DNA from: Pyrinomonadaceae bacterium
GTDB taxonomy: Bacteria > Acidobacteriota > Blastocatellia > Pyrinomonadales > Pyrinomonadaceae
Length of the DNA: 64,000 bases
Assembly: GCA_019694395.1 (NCBI GenBank)
Contig: JAIBCC010000015.1
Coordinates: 89,965-153,964 of the forward strand
Direction: 5' to 3'
Of this stretch, positions 17,810 through 27,169 are shown one piece after another (position 1 is the first letter of the stretch; each line of letters opens with the position of its first letter). The translations under genes were made by a program, and so were the position numbers. The notes beneath the pieces are model-generated. The model saw nothing but the letters and a program-made list of their open reading frames with translations. It did no database searches and had not been told where the DNA came from.

Positions 17810-18481
17810 TTAATAATCGGTGCAATCCCCCAAATCACCATCCTGGCAAATAAAAAGGTTCGGAGAATATTCTTTAGTTTGTTTCTTGACGGCTTGCCAT
17901 AATTTTGAGTTGCCATAAGTTTCTTTTGTCCAACCAAGTTTTTTACGGTTGCGCCAAACAAACTCATACGCCGATTTTTCATCTGCTCCTTTTAGATGCT
18001 GAGCTTCATGCAACAATACTGCGGCTCTTTCAACATCATCCAACGGATAAGTAAAAAAATCAGGATAAACAGTCATAATTTCAAAAGGAAAATTTGTTGC
18101 CGCATAAGCATTTTCTTTTTCGACCGAAGCATTGAGCCAATTATCGTTACTGCGAATCGCAGCCAGATAATTCAATAAAAATGCTTCCTGACTAAAGCCT
18201 TTCGTTTCTAATACCTGTATAGCCGCATTAACTTTCTGTTTTTCATTAAATTGAAGTGGAGCAGAAGTAAAAATTAATGAAAGATAAAAACCCAGAATCG
18301 AAAATAAAAGCACAACCATACAACTGACAACCCGCCAAATAATCTTGGTTTTTACCGATTTCGGCTGATTTTCGGTTGTGACCTGCTTCATTGGGTAACT
18401 TTTTAGGTCAAATTCGCAACGGCGGCAGTTTTCCGCTTCTAAAAAGTTGATTAAATTGCAATTAGGACATTTTTTATTCAT
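17810..18481 (-). CDS. zinc-ribbon membrane protein with HEAQH motif
   Basis: A 223-residue protein. It starts with a zinc ribbon (CPNCNLINF, then CRRCEFDL), has one membrane span near residues 50-72 (VVSCMVVLLFSILGFYLSLIF), and then a soluble domain containing VLLHEAQHLKGADEKSAYEF. HExxH with a downstream Glu is typical of zinc metallopeptidases of the gluzincin type, so a peptidase role is plausible but not proven. ATG 18481 is chosen; upstream TTG 18490 lacks support. It is convergent with the Thr-Pro protein gene. Confidence 0.62.
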   Translation of the reverse strand: MNKKCPNCNLINFLEAENCRRCEFDLKSYPMKQVTTENQPKSVKTKIIWRVVSCMVVLLFSILGFYLSLIFTSAPLQFNEKQKVNAAIQVLETKGFSQEAFLLNYLAAIRSNDNWLNASVEKENAYAATNFPFEIMTVYPDFFTYPLDDVERAAVLLHEAQHLKGADEKSAYEFVWRNRKKLGWTKETYGNSKLWQAVKKQTKEYSPNLFICQDGDLGDCTDY

Positions 18482-18668
18482 TACTTTCAAGTTTCGTGAA
18501 GAAAACGAACACTATATTTAAAAAACTGGAAAAGCCCCTGAAATTCCAATGTTTTTTAAAGACAAAGAAACTTTACGTTGTTTTTCTGCATCCAAAGTTG
18601 CATTAACCAATTCGGAAGATTAAGATTTCTGAATGGAATTCAGTCATACCTACAAAGGAGTTACCCAG

Positions 18669-19730
18669 GTGAAATTTATTTACTCCGCAATTTTTATAGT
18701 TGCTTTAATTATATGCTCCAGCTTGCCGTCTTTTGCACAGGAAAACGAACCAGTTGTTATTGACGAAGTAGTTGCACAAATAAATGATGGTGTTTTAACG
18801 CTGTCCCGCATCAACCGTGAGATGAAAGAGCTTGAAAATGCTTTGGTTCAGCAAAACAAAAAGACCGCCGAAGCCGCTAAAGCAGAAATTGAAGGTAAAA
18901 AAGGCGAGTTTATTGCCGGATTAATTCAGGAAGAGTTATTGATCCAAAAAGGTAAAGAACTTGGTGTTGAACAGGATGTAGATGCCGAAATCAACAAGCG
19001 TTTTATTCAAATCATGAAGGAGCAAAACATCAAAACTCTCGAAGCTCTTTATGCTTCGCTTCGGGCTCAAAATTACAATGTTGATGAGATCCGGGAAAAC
19101 TGGCGCAGAGAAATCACGAAAGATCTGGTTCTCCAACGTGAAGTTGATTCCAGAATTTATTACGGTTGGACAGGCAACGAAATCCGGAAATATTGGGAAG
19201 CTAACAAAGTAAAATTCACCAAACCGGAAAAGGTGACACTTTCCGAAATCTTTTTGAATTATGCGGGTCGGGATGAAAATGCGGTTAAAGCAAAAGCCAA
19301 AGATCTGGTTGACCAGCTCCGCAAAGGTGCCAATTTTGACCAGTTGGTTCTGGCAAATTCCGACCGTGATGATGTTCAGCAAACCAAAGGTAAAGTCGGA
19401 ACATTTACCGTCAACGAATTAACCGAAAAATTGATCGGACCGATCAAAGGCACAAAAACAGGTGGATATACCGATCCAATCGAGGTAGAAGGCGGAATTG
19501 AGATTTTGCGGATTGATTCCCGTGAAGAAGCCAGCCAGGAATCGGTTTTTGATGAAGATCAGGTTCGTCGGGCAATGACCTACGAAAAAATTCCTTCTGA
19601 ACGAAAAAAATATATTGTTGAACTTAAGAAAGATGCCTACATAGAAATTGCCGAAGCCTATCGTGCTTTGATCTTGCCTTATTTGAATAAGGACGATACT
19701 ACGGCTGAAGCGACCAAAACCGATAAATAA
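18669..19730 (+). CDS. SurA-like periplasmic peptidyl-prolyl isomerase
   Basis: A 353-residue exported foldase. The GTG start at 18669 is well placed behind AAGGAG (18654-18659) and gives a clean signal peptide (KFIYSAIFIVALIICSS to SFAQ). An N-terminal SurA-like chaperone region (VVAQINDGVLTLSRINREM) is followed by a parvulin-type PPIC domain (about 190-300; VTLSEIFLNYAG, GKVGTFTVNEL, IEVEGGIEILRI). It probably assists folding of outer-membrane proteins such as the TonB receptors. A terminator hairpin follows directly. Confidence 0.85.
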   Translation: MKFIYSAIFIVALIICSSLPSFAQENEPVVIDEVVAQINDGVLTLSRINREMKELENALVQQNKKTAEAAKAEIEGKKGEFIAGLIQEELLIQKGKELGVEQDVDAEINKRFIQIMKEQNIKTLEALYASLRAQNYNVDEIRENWRREITKDLVLQREVDSRIYYGWTGNEIRKYWEANKVKFTKPEKVTLSEIFLNYAGRDENAVKAKAKDLVDQLRKGANFDQLVLANSDRDDVQQTKGKVGTFTVNELTEKLIGPIKGTKTGGYTDPIEVEGGIEILRIDSREEASQESVFDEDQVRRAMTYEKIPSERKKYIVELKKDAYIEIAEAYRALILPYLNKDDTTAEATKTDK

Positions 19731-19746
19731 TTATTCTCTTAATAAT

Positions 19747-19794
19747 TTTTAGGCTGAACGGCAAACCGATTAAGGCTTGCTTTTCAGCCTAAAA
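19747..19794. terminator. bidirectional terminator hairpin
   Basis: The arms ttttaggctgaa (19747-19758) and ttcagcctaaaa (19783-19794) are perfectly complementary with T/A-rich flanks on both sides. It separates the convergent SurA-like gene and the coiled-coil protein gene, and its right arm contains the stop codon of the latter. Confidence 0.8.
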
Positions 19795-20236
19795 TTTCTT
19801 TGATGGCATTCTCAAAACTCAAAATCTTCTTTTTCGCCCTTTTCACATCGGGATGTTCGTCGCCTAAACGGGTTTGTAATGCCCAATAGTCTGTTTCAAG
19901 TTCATTTTTCCGCACCATCAATTTTCCTAAAGCAAGCGTCAATTTTACTGCATCAGTTTGAATCAATAATTTTTCTAAATCTTTTTGGATCAAACCCAAT
20001 TCGTGATTTGCTTCTTTTACTTTCGGATAATCCTCTTTGTAAGTGACCAAAAGACTTTCAACTTCTGATTCTAATTCCACCTTTCGTAGTAAAAGTTCGG
20101 CATAGGCTGGCGATGATTTTACTGATTTGGAAGCTGCAGACAGAGAATTTGCCGTAGTCTTATCAGTTTGTGCAAATGATGCCAAAGAAAAAAATACCAC
20201 TAAACATAAAGCCAAGATCAATTTTTGTAAATTCAT
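19784..20236 (-). CDS. small secreted coiled-coil protein
   Basis: A 150-residue exported protein: signal peptide (KLILALCLVVFFSLASFAQ), then a charged, heptad-rich helical region. The segment LLVTYKEDYPKVKEANHEL and its later echo LGDEHPDVKRAKKKI resemble the helical hairpins of polysaccharide chain-length (GNVR) proteins. It lacks their membrane spans, so only a structural similarity can be claimed. Function unknown. Confidence 0.65.
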   Translation of the reverse strand: MNLQKLILALCLVVFFSLASFAQTDKTTANSLSAASKSVKSSPAYAELLLRKVELESEVESLLVTYKEDYPKVKEANHELGLIQKDLEKLLIQTDAVKLTLALGKLMVRKNELETDYWALQTRLGDEHPDVKRAKKKILSFENAIKEILG

Positions 20237-20271
20237 AACCAAACCTTCCTCGTTTTAATTTCTAATTAAAT

Positions 20272-21141
20272 CTAATTTGTTTCAATTTCAAAAGAATTTG
20301 CAGGTAATGCCTGATTATAAGCAAATGAATTGATTCCAAATTTCCATTCAAGATCAAGATTCTTTTTGGCATTTATTTGAGTTGGCGAGTTATTGTAATA
20401 AACGTATTTTAAGGAATATTGGCTAGGCAAAGTTAAACCGCCTAAATTTTGAAAATTTGAGAATTCCTCAATTATTTGAAAACGATCTGAGCTTTGTCCT
20501 GCCGAGTTATCAATTGTCGTCCCTTGTCTGGCGGCGATCAGTTTAAAATATTCTGTTCTGATGTGGTGAAATGTCTGTTTATCAAAAAACATTTTAACTT
20601 CTAAATCAAATCCTCCTTTGGGAAGGTATTCAATTACATAAGTCTCCGTATCACCTATCTTTTTTGTGCCAGCCGGGGTAATTTTTGCCTGTCTTTTATT
20701 GACATCATTTAGTGCCCAGGAAGAAAACAACTCTCCGCCTAATAAACCCTCTTTTAAGATAGATTTATAAGATAAAATGAAATCACCCAACATCGAGTAT
20801 GAACCCGGTTTGGTAAATGCAACCTGCGTTTTTTCGCCATTATAACTGAATTTATCTTGAGGATAATCGTTAGATTGGAGAAGTATTCCCCATAGATTTT
20901 TTTCCCCTTCCGAAGCAAAAACTGCATTACCTGTCACCGTAGTTGCCGAACCTTTATACATAAATTGGACAGAAGATGTCAGCAGTTGATTGGTAATCCC
21001 GGCGCGTTTAGCTTTAGTGCCGATAGAGTCCAGATGTTTAGAAATGATCTCACTTACGGTTAAATTGTCAGCCGCAATAACCGAAAGGGTATTAATCAAC
21101 ACAATAATAAAAGTAAAAATATATATAGTTCGTTTTTTCAT
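20272..21141 (-). CDS. secreted hypothetical protein, tandem paralogue A
   Basis: A 289-residue exported protein (signal MKKRTIYIFTFIIVLINTLSVIAAD). The mature part begins LTVSEIISKHLDSIGTKAKR and continues as a beta-strand-rich protein reminiscent of LolA/LppX-like lipoprotein-binding folds (EYFKLIAARQG). It is a clear paralogue of the next gene at 21268 (shared KHLDSIGT, GEGLxGGxLSSWAL-like block, FHHIRTEY/FQHLRTEY). Function is not known. Confidence 0.68.
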   Translation of the reverse strand: MKKRTIYIFTFIIVLINTLSVIAADNLTVSEIISKHLDSIGTKAKRAGITNQLLTSSVQFMYKGSATTVTGNAVFASEGEKNLWGILLQSNDYPQDKFSYNGEKTQVAFTKPGSYSMLGDFILSYKSILKEGLLGGELFSSWALNDVNKRQAKITPAGTKKIGDTETYVIEYLPKGGFDLEVKMFFDKQTFHHIRTEYFKLIAARQGTTIDNSAGQSSDRFQIIEEFSNFQNLGGLTLPSQYSLKYVYYNNSPTQINAKKNLDLEWKFGINSFAYNQALPANSFEIETN

Positions 21142-21267
21142 AAATGTTCTAAATCCTTGTATTAAGCCAAAATTATTTGTCATTTGATTTTAAGCTAATG
21201 CTCTTTATTAAAAGCCAAGGTAAAATAATTTTTCGGCAAATTTTATGAGGCTTTTATAATCCTGCAA

Positions 21268-22116
21268 TTATTCGGCATTTACATCAAAAGAATTTGCTTC
21301 CAGATTTTGGTTAAAAAGAAAATTTGAAAACTCAAATTTCCATTCAAACTCATTTGTTCCGCGTCCATCCAGTAAAAGATGAATTCGATATTTATGCGGC
21401 AGAGTTAATCCGTTTTCCACTTTATAATCCGAAAAATCCTCAGTTAAAATTTGTTTTGATTCTAATTGTTGTGATGATTGCTCCGGCGTTTTACCCTGAG
21501 CCGCCGAAAAAGTTTGCCGATATTCAGTGCGAAGGTGTTGAAAGTTTTGGGCATCAAAATAGAGTTTAATTGTCGAACTAGAACCCCGGCGCGGAGAATA
21601 TTCCAACACATAAACTTCTCTTCCATCAAGTTTTTTCTTTCCGTTACTGTTTAATTTTGCATTTCTGGATTGAATATCAAATAATGCCCAGGACGAAGAA
21701 AGAGTTCCGCCAAACAGCCCTTCACTAAAGACTTGTTTGTTGCTGAAAATAAAATTTCCAAAGGGTGAGCGTAATCCGGGTGTAATAAAAGCGATTTCAA
21801 CTTTATTCCCGTCAAAACTGACTTTTTCGGACGGATAATCAAGGGAATTGTATTTGGTTCCAAGCATCACTTTTCCGGCTTGGGAAACGATTACAGCGTT
21901 CCCAAAAGTTTTTGAGCCGCTATTGCGTAAAATAGAAAACTCGGAAACACCAATAGCTAATTGATTTGTAATTAGTTTGCGTTTATCTGCGGTTCCAATC
22001 GAATCCAGATGTTTGGTAAGTATTTCCTCAACGCTCAATTTATCATCTGCTTTAATGATTATAAAACTTGATAAAATGACAATTATAATAAAACAAACAG
22101 CAAAATAATTTTTCAT
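21268..22116 (-). CDS. secreted hypothetical protein, tandem paralogue B
   Basis: A 282-residue exported protein (signal MKNYFAVCFIIIVILSSFIIIKA). It shares with paralogue A the KHLDSIGT opening, the GLFGG/SSWALFDIQ core and the LRTEYRQTFSAAQG segment, showing a tandem duplication. It starts 11 bases after the dusB stop codon on the minus strand, so it is probably co-transcribed with dusB. A start further upstream at 22137 would overlap dusB and adds nothing. Confidence 0.68.
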   Translation of the reverse strand: MKNYFAVCFIIIVILSSFIIIKADDKLSVEEILTKHLDSIGTADKRKLITNQLAIGVSEFSILRNSGSKTFGNAVIVSQAGKVMLGTKYNSLDYPSEKVSFDGNKVEIAFITPGLRSPFGNFIFSNKQVFSEGLFGGTLSSSWALFDIQSRNAKLNSNGKKKLDGREVYVLEYSPRRGSSSTIKLYFDAQNFQHLRTEYRQTFSAAQGKTPEQSSQQLESKQILTEDFSDYKVENGLTLPHKYRIHLLLDGRGTNEFEWKFEFSNFLFNQNLEANSFDVNAE

Positions 22117-22126
22117 TTTTTGATTT

Positions 22127-23212
22127 TTAAATACCACTTGCTACTTCACAAGTGTTTAAGTCTTCAACACTGAATGCGTCACAAGATTCTATTGCAGGAG
22201 TTTCAGCTTCGATTAAGCCGTCACCGTAACGATTTCCGGTGGCTAAAGTATTGAAGTAAATTCCGATATTGTCAAGAATTTCCTGAGCCGAATGCGAATG
22301 ATACAGAGTTTGGCGAAATTGTGCGCCGCCAACCAAACCTTTTGTAAATTGTCCGGCAAGCTGTTTCATTTTGCCAAGTGCAACGATTTCCGGCATTTCT
22401 TCTTGTAAATAACCGAAAAATTCGAGCAAAACAGCCTTTTTTTCTTCAATATCCGGTTGGTAAGGTTCGCGTCCTTCGATAACGTCCTGAAATTGACGGA
22501 AAATCCAGGGATTTTGCATTGCACCGCGTCCGATTAAAACTCCGTCAACTCCTGATTCCTGCCATTTTTTGAACCCGTATTCCAAAGAGGTAATATCACC
22601 GTTGCCGGAAACCGGGACGCTAACAGCTTCCTTCACGGCTTTGATAACTTCCCAATTTGCCAAGCCTTTGTAACCTTGCTCTTTGGTGCGCCCGTGAACC
22701 TGAATATGTTCCACGCCGCATTGTTCCGCCATTTTCGCCGTTTCGATAGCATTAATGGTCGAATCACTGAAACCGATTCGCATTTTCAGTGTGAGCGGAA
22801 TTGAGATGGATTTTTTGATTTCTTTTAAGATAATTTCCAAACGCGGCAGATCGCGCAACAGACCTGAACCTCCCCCGTGTTTGACGACTTTTGGAGCAGG
22901 ACAACCGCAATTAACGTCCAGAATATCCGCACCGACCTCTTCTGCCATTTCTGCGCCCATTGCCATTCGTTCGGGCTGTCCGCCGAAAATCTGCACCGCA
23001 AACGGGCGTTCCGACTCGTCAAACCGCATCTGCCGTTTGGATTTCGGATTGTGGCGCGTCAAGCCTTCGACTGAGATGAATTCCGAAACAACCAGTCCCA
23101 CTCCGCCGCGATTTTTTATTAAACGGCGAAAAGTATAATCCGTTACGCCCGCCATCGGGGACAGAATTAAAGGAGGATTTATTTCGATATTGCGAATTTT
23201 GAAAGGTTTCAT
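22127..23212 (-). CDS. dusB: tRNA-dihydrouridine synthase
   Basis: A 361-residue FMN enzyme that reduces uridines in tRNA to dihydrouridine. It shows the family signatures LSPMAGVTDYTFRR at the N-terminus, the catalytic-cysteine motif DVNCGCPAPKV near residue 105, KMRIGF, HGRTKEQGYKG, SGNGDI and GVLIGRGAMQNPWIF. The length and order match bacterial DusB, with an extra C-terminal tail of about 30 residues. It is the first of a minus-strand pair with paralogue B. Confidence 0.92.
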   Translation of the reverse strand: MKPFKIRNIEINPPLILSPMAGVTDYTFRRLIKNRGGVGLVVSEFISVEGLTRHNPKSKRQMRFDESERPFAVQIFGGQPERMAMGAEMAEEVGADILDVNCGCPAPKVVKHGGGSGLLRDLPRLEIILKEIKKSISIPLTLKMRIGFSDSTINAIETAKMAEQCGVEHIQVHGRTKEQGYKGLANWEVIKAVKEAVSVPVSGNGDITSLEYGFKKWQESGVDGVLIGRGAMQNPWIFRQFQDVIEGREPYQPDIEEKKAVLLEFFGYLQEEMPEIVALGKMKQLAGQFTKGLVGGAQFRQTLYHSHSAQEILDNIGIYFNTLATGNRYGDGLIEAETPAIESCDAFSVEDLNTCEVASGI

Positions 23213-23219
23213 TTCAAAT

Positions 23220-23996
23220 TTATTTTACTTTTTCTAAATCAATAAAGAGTTTCATTTCACCGCCTCTGCGGAGTTTAATGGATTTTAACTTTTCCTTTGA
23301 CCATTTTGTAAGTTTTTTACCTTTTGGGGTTTCAACTTCTACTCTATATTCTCCTTCTGGTAACTCAATGCTGAAATTACCTTGGTCATTACTTTTTGTG
23401 AAATAAGTTCTTTTTGGAAAATTCTTATCGTTAATGGAAATTTTTGCAATAGACGCGTCATCTGTAGTTTGTCCAACTCTACCTATTAAAAGAGCATTCT
23501 TTTTTAGAGGCAAAGCTTCCCGAAGAAAATCTATATCTTCCATTAGTTTTTTATGAAGAAAGTTCTCAAATTCTTTCATTCCATTAGTAGCGACATCTGT
23601 CATTTTTGACCTTAAACAATAGTTTGTCTCATAGATGTTCTTTTTCTCATTCTTTCGGGCATAAATAACATACTCATTGTTTTTGAAAAAAGGGATTGAA
23701 AAAGAACAATATCCAAATTCCCCTCCATCAACCTTGATTATTTCACCTTTCTTAACACCTGAAAAAGCCTCGGTAACCTCAAAAGTTTGAAATTCAGAGG
23801 TATTCATATATTGATTTTCTCCCTCTTTGATTTCAATTAAACCTTCAACCGCTTTTCCTATAAAAACTATATCGGCTAAGTTGTAAACTTCTTGCGGAGT
23901 ATAGTCTACACAACTACAACCTCTTACTTGTTCAACATTTCCAAAAGAAATGATCAAAAAAATTGAAAATATTGAAATGAGAATTTTGTGTTTCAT
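23220..23996 (-). CDS. secreted NTR/TIMP-like protein with SpaA-like tail
   Basis: A 258-residue exported protein. The signal peptide is followed by CSCVDYTPQEVYNLADIVFIGKAVE, the C-x-C start typical of NTR (netrin/TIMP-like) domains, and later a CSFSIPFF strand. The last 90 residues form a carboxypeptidase-regulatory or SpaA-like beta-sandwich (GNFSIELPEGEYRVEVETPKG). Likely a cell-surface or periplasmic binding protein; function unknown. It ends eight bases before dusB. Confidence 0.66.
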   Translation of the reverse strand: MKHKILISIFSIFLIISFGNVEQVRGCSCVDYTPQEVYNLADIVFIGKAVEGLIEIKEGENQYMNTSEFQTFEVTEAFSGVKKGEIIKVDGGEFGYCSFSIPFFKNNEYVIYARKNEKKNIYETNYCLRSKMTDVATNGMKEFENFLHKKLMEDIDFLREALPLKKNALLIGRVGQTTDDASIAKISINDKNFPKRTYFTKSNDQGNFSIELPEGEYRVEVETPKGKKLTKWSKEKLKSIKLRRGGEMKLFIDLEKVK

Positions 23997-24022
23997 TAAT
24001 TCACCAAAATTTTGGTTATATT

Positions 24023-24790
24023 TTACCAAATTTTACTTTCCAAAATCAGTTTGCCAATAGTTCTATTTTGTTTTTTCTGCAAATCTTCTGTTTCTTTGAG
24101 AGTTAAAATAATTTCTGAAGTGTTAGGTGTCAAAATGAAAACATCAGATTGAGCAAATCCAATTGGAATAGGTTCTTCATAATATTTCAGCGGCTTTTCC
24201 AATAAAATACCAACAATTCGATAAATCCGGTTTTCAAAACCGTTGAATATAAAAGTTCCTAACTTGTTCGTTTTTTTATTAAAACTAAAACCCTGGTCAA
24301 AAATCGAATCCTGCAAATTCACATAAACGTCCGGCACCGGTTTGCCTTCTTTGTTAATTACTTTTCCGGTAATTTTTATTTGCAATAGCGGTGGTGGAAG
24401 CTGAAAAGTAACTATTTTTAATAAACTTCGGCTTTTGACCTCAAAAATCTCCGCCTCTGTGCGTTTTTTTGTATTCGGAAAATAAAAGGTGGTGTAAGGG
24501 GCAATATCGCTCGGTTTATCATCAAAATTTATGCTCAAAGTATATTTTCCGTCAGGAACATCAAAGAAAGTAAATTTTCCTGAAATACTGCTGATTGCCA
24601 TTAACTTAGGGTCAATTACAATTTTGGTAGAGCCAACCGGAACCAATTCGATTTCAGTATAAGACTGCGGTTTGCCGTTCGATTTTAGAAGTGTCCCGCG
24701 CAAAATTGCATTATTTCCGGTTTGCGAAAAGTTTGAGAATGAGAAGAGTAAGATAAAAGCAATAAGGAAAATTGTGAGTTTTATTTTCAT
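24023..24790 (-). CDS. secreted carboxypeptidase-regulatory-like protein
   Basis: A 255-residue exported protein with a signal peptide (KLTIFLIAFILLFSFSNFSQ). Two beta-sandwich repeats of the carboxypeptidase-regulatory type follow (ILRGTLLKSNGKPQSYTEIEL ... DGKYTLSINF; ITGKVINKEGKPVPDVYVNL ... RIYRIVGILL). No catalytic domain is visible. It lies 27 bases upstream of the NTR-like gene on the same strand and shares its domain type, so the two probably work together at the cell surface. Confidence 0.66.
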   Translation of the reverse strand: MKIKLTIFLIAFILLFSFSNFSQTGNNAILRGTLLKSNGKPQSYTEIELVPVGSTKIVIDPKLMAISSISGKFTFFDVPDGKYTLSINFDDKPSDIAPYTTFYFPNTKKRTEAEIFEVKSRSLLKIVTFQLPPPLLQIKITGKVINKEGKPVPDVYVNLQDSIFDQGFSFNKKTNKLGTFIFNGFENRIYRIVGILLEKPLKYYEEPIPIGFAQSDVFILTPNTSEIILTLKETEDLQKKQNRTIGKLILESKIW

Positions 24791-24856
24791 AAAATCAAAA
24801 AGAAAAATCGTAAATTGCAAACAATTTTAGCTTACAATTTACGATTCTCTGAAAAA

Positions 24857-25405
24857 CTACTTGGTTGCTTTGCGAAGTTCAACGCCCGAAGCGACAAAAG
24901 AAACCTCCGTCACAGAGCCGTCAGCATTGCGATTGTTAAATTTGCTGCCGTCTTCTATCAAATGGTCAACTTCGGCTTTTGACAAAGTTTTGACCGTGAA
25001 AACGCCTTCCGCTTTAGCTTTCAGATTTTGCGAAGCGGCATTCAGGGGAATGAAAAACGCGTGGTCTTTCATTTTGATCCGAATTGATTTGGCTTCTTTT
25101 GATGGTGCAAGCTCCATCCAGCAGCCTTCCGCTTTGCAGGAACGAACCATCACGCCTTCGACCAAAACGGTTTTTCCTGAAAATTTGTCTGGCGTTGCCA
25201 AAATTTTGGCTAAATCAACTTTTTTAGCTTTACCGGTAAAATTGCCTCGTTTGATTGGAAAAGCGGTTTTATCGGTAATATCAGCCTGCATCGCTTTGGC
25301 TTTTTCATCCGGCTTTTCATCCATTTTCATTCCGCCCATTTCCTGCGCGAGGGTAACGCCGGCAAAGGCTAAACTTAAAATCGTTAAAATAAATAATTTT
25401 TTCAT
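24857..25405 (-). CDS. secreted DUF4920-type OB-fold protein
   Basis: A 182-residue exported protein with a signal peptide (LFILTILSLAFAGVTLAQ), a Met/Asp-rich spacer (MGGMKMDEKPDEK) and a domain recognisable as DUF4920: VLVEGVMVRSCKAEGCWMELAP and IRIKMKDHAFFIPL. The C-x4-CWM motif suggests metal or heme handling, or a disulfide, but the function is not established. Single-gene unit on the minus strand. Confidence 0.75.
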   Translation of the reverse strand: MKKLFILTILSLAFAGVTLAQEMGGMKMDEKPDEKAKAMQADITDKTAFPIKRGNFTGKAKKVDLAKILATPDKFSGKTVLVEGVMVRSCKAEGCWMELAPSKEAKSIRIKMKDHAFFIPLNAASQNLKAKAEGVFTVKTLSKAEVDHLIEDGSKFNNRNADGSVTEVSFVASGVELRKATK

Positions 25406-25448
25406 CGTAAGTTATTCTCCAAAAAGTATTTTTTAAGATTATAGCAAA

Positions 25449-27110
25449 TTATTTGGCTTGATAGACAACCTTGCCGTCCATAATTGTTTGTAAAACTTTG
25501 ACATCCCAGATTTTGACCGGATCAATTTTGAAAATATCATCCGACAAAATCACAAAATCAGCCAGTTTTCCGACTGAAATTGTTCCTTTTGCATTTTCCT
25601 GAAATTCGGCAAATGCCGAGCCTTGCGTGTAGGCGCGAACGGCTTCTTCGACGGTGATTTTTTGTTCAGGAAGCCAACCATTCGGATTTTTGTTGTCCAA
25701 AGTTCGTCGTGTCACCGCCGCATAAATTCCCCACATTGGGTTCAAGGGCGCAACAAACCAATCCGTTCCAAACGCCAAAGTTGCGCCGTTATCAAGCAAT
25801 GAACGAAAAGCGTAAGTTCCTTTCAGACGCTCGGCATCCAATCGCTTAAAAGCCCAACGTCCATCATCAATGCAATGAAAGGGCTGCATCGAAGCTACAA
25901 CTTTTTGTTTGCCAAAGTTTTTGATCGCTTCGGGTGTTAAATGCTGTGAGTGTTCGATCCGAAAACGCCTGTCGCGTGTGCCGTTCTCTTTTTCCGCATC
26001 AGCATAAATTTTCAAAATTTCATCGTTGGCACGGTCTCCGATAGCGTGAATCATAACTTGCAAACCGAATTTATCGGCATCAAGAACCTGTTTTCTAATG
26101 ACAGACATTTCACTCAGAGGCAAGCCGACTGTATTTGGCGAATCCAAATAAGGCTTGTAAAACCAGGCAGTTGTCGAACCGAGCGAACCATCGGCAAAAC
26201 CTTTCAACCCGCCAACCCGCAGCATTTCCGAGCCGAAATTTCTGGTTACGCCCACCCGTTGCCAGCGTTGCCAATCGCCAAGCGGAGAAACGGCAAAAAT
26301 ACGGGTTTTCAATTTTCCCTGCCGAATCATTTCCTGATAAACGCCGACATCAGTTCCCGCCGACATATCCTGAACGCTGGTCACGCCCAAGCTCGCGGCA
26401 TAATTGGTAGCGGTTTCGAGTGCCTCCATTTTTTGCTCAAAAGACATATCGGGAATTGCCTGATAAATGTAACTTTGGGCATTATCTTTGAAAATTCCGG
26501 TCGGATTGCCGTTTGAGTCCCGAACAATCACGCCTCCTTCAACATCTTTCGTATTTTTATCAACTTTCGCCAGCTTCATTGCCAACGAATTCGCCAACGA
26601 CATATGTCCGTCTAAACGGTTGATAAAAACCGGATTATCGGGCGTGACGGCATCAATCATCGCGGCAGTCGGCAAATTATTTGGAGTCCAATTTTCGTGA
26701 TCCCAATTCCCGTTCAAAATCCAACGACCTTTCGGCAGTTTTTTGGCAAAATCGGCAATCCTCTGCACAAACTCCTGCGGCGTTTTGGCATCACGCAAAT
26801 CTACACTCGCCAATCCCGCTCCACCGTCCAAAAAGTGAACGTGAGCGTCGTTAAATCCCGGTAAAACTAATTTCCCTTGGGCATCAATGACTTTGGTGTT
26901 TTTGCCAATTAATGATTTCGTTTCCGCATTTGAGCCGATTGCCACGATTTTATTGCCAATTACCGCGATTGATTCTGCATTGGGTTTGGTTTTGTCCATC
27001 GTGCGGACATTCGCGTTGATGATAACTAAATCAGCCGTTAAAGTTTGGGCGAAAGTTTGGGATTGAAAAAATAATACAATAACGAAAAAGATAGCAATGA
27101 TTTTATTCAT
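25449..27110 (-). CDS. secreted amidohydrolase (YtcJ-like)
   Basis: A 553-residue exported metal-dependent hydrolase of the amidohydrolase-3 family. After a signal peptide it has [12 protein letters not shown], the metal-binding [13 protein letters not shown] near residue 95, [37 protein letters not shown] and [21 protein letters not shown]. Such proteins hydrolyse amide or related bonds in small molecules; the substrate cannot be told. It has no close operon partner. Confidence 0.85.
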   Translation of the reverse strand: MNKIIAIFFVIVLFFQSQTFAQTLTADLVIINANVRTMDKTKPNAESIAVIGNKIVAIGSNAETKSLIGKNTKVIDAQGKLVLPGFNDAHVHFLDGGAGLASVDLRDAKTPQEFVQRIADFAKKLPKGRWILNGNWDHENWTPNNLPTAAMIDAVTPDNPVFINRLDGHMSLANSLAMKLAKVDKNTKDVEGGVIVRDSNGNPTGIFKDNAQSYIYQAIPDMSFEQKMEALETATNYAASLGVTSVQDMSAGTDVGVYQEMIRQGKLKTRIFAVSPLGDWQRWQRVGVTRNFGSEMLRVGGLKGFADGSLGSTTAWFYKPYLDSPNTVGLPLSEMSVIRKQVLDADKFGLQVMIHAIGDRANDEILKIYADAEKENGTRDRRFRIEHSQHLTPEAIKNFGKQKVVASMQPFHCIDDGRWAFKRLDAERLKGTYAFRSLLDNGATLAFGTDWFVAPLNPMWGIYAAVTRRTLDNKNPNGWLPEQKITVEEAVRAYTQGSAFAEFQENAKGTISVGKLADFVILSDDIFKIDPVKIWDVKVLQTIMDGKVVYQAK

Positions 27111-27169
27111 ATTTTGACGAATGGTTTGTTAAGTTGATACAAAAATATTTTGGAATCCGCAATCTTACT

